DNA of 6,215 nt from an uncultured Christensenellaceae bacterium (GTDB lineage Bacteria > Bacillota > Clostridia > Christensenellales > UBA3700): positions 1-6,215 of the forward strand of contig CABKMX010000070.1 in assembly GCA_902373595.1 (NCBI GenBank), written 5' to 3'. A program made the position numbers and the translations under genes. The notes under the pieces were generated by a model that saw only the letters and a list, made by a program, of their open reading frames with translations, ran no database searches and was not told the DNA's origin. Position 1 is the stretch's first letter; every line of letters begins with the position of its first letter. Shown in pieces: positions 4,528 to 6,215 of the stretch.

Positions 4528-5922
4528 ATGCTCAGGATCTACAACACTATGGACAGATGCAAGGAGGACTTTGTCCCCCTTTCGGACAAGAAGGTCACGA
4601 TGTACAGCTGCGGACCGACGGTCTACAACTATGCGCACATCGGCAACTTGCGCACCTACATCTTCATGGACATCTTCCGCCGCACGCTCAAATATGACGG
4701 CTACAAGCTCAAAGGCGTGATGAACATCACGGACGTCGGGCACTTGATGTCGGACGGCGACGAGGGCGAGGACAAGATGGAGAAGGCTTCGCGCGAGCAA
4801 AAGAAGTCGCCTTACGAGATCGCGGAATACTACACCAAGATCTTTTTTGACGACCTTGCCAAGCTCAACATCGGCAAGCCCGAGATCATCGCCAAGGCGA
4901 CCGACCACATCGCCGACATGATTAAATATGTCGAGGCGCTGCTCGAAAAGGGCTATGCGTACGAGATTGACGACGGCATCTATTTCGACATCGGCAAGTT
5001 CCCCGAATACGGCAAGCTGTCGCGGCTCAATTTGGACGAGCAGCAAGCCGGCGCGCGCGTCGAGGTCAATTCTCAAAAGCGTCACCCTGCCGACTTCGCG
5101 CTTTGGAAAAAGGCGGAGCCCAACCACATCATGCAGTGGGACAGCCCATGGGGCAAGGGGTATCCGGGCTGGCACATCGAGTGCTCGACGATGAGCCGCA
5201 AGTATTTGGGCGACGTGTTCGACATTCACACGGGCGGCGTCGATCACATTCCCGTCCATCACGAGAACGAGATCGCGCAAAGCGAGGCGCTCGTCGGCAA
5301 GAAGACGGTCGACTATTGGGTGCACGGCGAGTTCATGTTGGTCAACAACGGCAAGATGAGCAAGTCGCTCGGCAACACCTACACGATCGCCGACCTTGAG
5401 AGCAGGGGCTACTCGGCGATGGACTTCCGCTACTTCTGCCTCAACACGCACTACCGCAAAAAGCTTAACTTCACATTTGAGGGCTTGGACGCGGCAAAGA
5501 CGGCTTATGCGCGTCTGCTCGCCGCATTGTACAAGCACAAGATGTCGAGCGCGCCGACCGACACGGCGAAGCTCGATGGCTATCGCAAGCAATTCGCCGA
5601 CGCGATAAACGACGATCTCAACATACCGCTCGCGATGGGCGTGCTGTGGACGGCGGTCAAGGAGCCGGCAAGCAAGGACATCTACGCGCTCGCGCTCGAC
5701 TTCGACAAGGTGTTCGGGCTGTCGCTCGACAAAGCCAAGCCCGAAGAGATCGCGCCTGCGGAGGATGTCCCCGATGAGATCAAGGAGCTCGCCGAGAGGC
5801 GCGCCGCCGCAAAGAAGGCGAAAAACTATGCCGAGGCGGACGCGTTGCGCGCGCAGATCAACTCGCGCGGCTATACCGTGACCGATACCAAGGAAGGATA
5901 TTCGCTCGCCAAGAACGCCTGA
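4528..5922 (+). CDS. cysS: Cysteinyl-tRNA synthetase, 464 aa
   Basis: CysS is a class I aminoacyl-tRNA synthetase that activates cysteine with ATP and charges tRNA-Cys. The Rossmann catalytic core has the HIGH-type motif HIGN (37-40) and the KMSKS motif (276-280). The zinc-site ligands that give cysteine selectivity are all in place: Cys28 in SCGPTV, Cys219 in WHIECS, and His244 and Glu248 in VHHENEIAQS. A helical DALR-type region (about 315-400) and a small C-terminal domain (RRAAAKKAKNYAEADALR near 424-441) follow. Length equals the usual bacterial enzyme, with no gap or break. AGAGGA (4515-4520) is seven bases before the ATG. It is co-transcribed with cysE under the Cys T-box, so the enzyme that uses tRNA-Cys is controlled by how well that tRNA is charged. 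Confidence 0.98.
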   Translation: MLRIYNTMDRCKEDFVPLSDKKVTMYSCGPTVYNYAHIGNLRTYIFMDIFRRTLKYDGYKLKGVMNITDVGHLMSDGDEGEDKMEKASREQKKSPYEIAEYYTKIFFDDLAKLNIGKPEIIAKATDHIADMIKYVEALLEKGYAYEIDDGIYFDIGKFPEYGKLSRLNLDEQQAGARVEVNSQKRHPADFALWKKAEPNHIMQWDSPWGKGYPGWHIECSTMSRKYLGDVFDIHTGGVDHIPVHHENEIAQSEALVGKKTVDYWVHGEFMLVNNGKMSKSLGNTYTIADLESRGYSAMDFRYFCLNTHYRKKLNFTFEGLDAAKTAYARLLAALYKHKMSSAPTDTAKLDGYRKQFADAINDDLNIPLAMGVLWTAVKEPASKDIYALALDFDKVFGLSLDKAKPEEIAPAEDVPDEIKELAERRAAAKKAKNYAEADALRAQINSRGYTVTDTKEGYSLAKNA

Positions 5923-5937
5923 CATTGACAAAAACAA

Positions 5938-5969
5938 GGGACGCACCGTTTGGTGCGTCCCGTTTTTTT
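5938..5969. terminator. Terminator of cysE-cysS, probably bidirectional
   Basis: A perfect 10-bp stem (GGGACGCACC, 5938-5947, with 5952-5961) around GTTT is followed by G and seven Ts, 15 bases after the cysS stop. On the minus strand the same stem is followed by a T-rich CTTGTTTTTG tract, so it can also end the convergent gene that stops at 5984. Confidence 0.93.
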
Positions 5970-5983
5970 GTGTCATTTGTGCG

Positions 5984-6215
5984 TCACCAGCGGTTGACGA
6001 CCTTTTCGGCAAAGCCGGCGCAATTCTCAAATTGCAGCTTGCTGCCGTCGTCCAGCACGACGTGCCCGGAGAAGTGCCCGAACACTTGATTTTGTGCGGT
6101 GCAGATTATTCCGACATTAGTGACGTCGCGGCGGTTGACCGCCGGGGTGAAGGTCATCTCCAATCGTCCCTCGTCGTCGGTGAAGTGCCACGGCTTCATC
6201 AAATCGGCTTTGCGT
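5984..6215 (-). CDS. DUF2804-type protein, C-terminal part (partial)
   Basis: The minus-strand frame is open from the window edge to a TGA at 5984-5986, giving 76 complete codons. The sequence WHFTDDEGRLEMTFTP, then QVFGHFSGHVVLDDG, ending in GFAEKVVNRW, is the pattern I recall for the C terminus of the DUF2804 family, whose molecular function is not established. The N terminus and promoter lie beyond the window. A TTG at 6202 could be read as a start, but the frame is open upstream of it and the family is much longer, so this is a truncated view of a larger gene. It converges on cysS and shares its terminator; nothing ties it to cysteine metabolism. Confidence 0.75.
   Translation of the reverse strand, partial: RKADLMKPWHFTDDEGRLEMTFTPAVNRRDVTNVGIICTAQNQVFGHFSGHVVLDDGSKLQFENCAGFAEKVVNRW

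Noticed and set aside
3814..6030. Long open frame (738 codons) on the minus strand opposite cysE and cysS
   Set aside because: It crosses two well-supported genes and a terminator in antisense, with no family motif. It is a product of high GC at third codon positions.

Overview
The window looks like a piece of a GC-rich, low-oxygen Bacillota (Clostridia-like) chromosome, probably from an uncultured gut or similar lineage. This is inferred from a tRNA-sensing T-box leader in front of cysE-cysS (a Bacillota hallmark), a cytoplasmic GH3 beta-glucosidase of clostridial BglB type, strong Shine-Dalgarno sites, and hairpin-plus-T-run terminators. I cannot name a species.

Layout. Positions 1-93 hold the 3' end of an XRE-like helix-turn-helix regulator (+). 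It overlaps tail to tail with a small gene of unknown function on the minus strand (84-314). A short divergent control region (315-416) contains a 15-bp inverted repeat, and then comes a complete GH3 beta-glucosidase gene (417-2810, +) ending in a hairpin terminator.

From 2811 to about 3536 there is no credible gene. The first two thirds (2856-3281) form a compound repeat element. Positions 2865-3081 can fold into a closed three-way junction with a basal stem of about 26 bp, followed directly by seven Ts. The 3' strand of that stem then recurs twice more downstream in a tandem array of about 75 bp per unit. The last part (3284-3536) holds two further long-range inverted repeats. This region is the least explained part of the window.

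Positions 3537-5969 form a self-contained cysteine operon: a sigma-A promoter, a T-box leader with a UGC (Cys) specifier and a mutually exclusive antiterminator/terminator pair, cysE (serine O-acetyltransferase), cysS (cysteinyl-tRNA synthetase) and a strong terminator. When tRNA-Cys is uncharged, the leader should allow read-through, so the cell makes both more cysteine precursor and more of the enzyme that charges the tRNA. The final terminator is shared with a convergent minus-strand gene (5984 to window end), the C-terminal part of a DUF2804-type protein.
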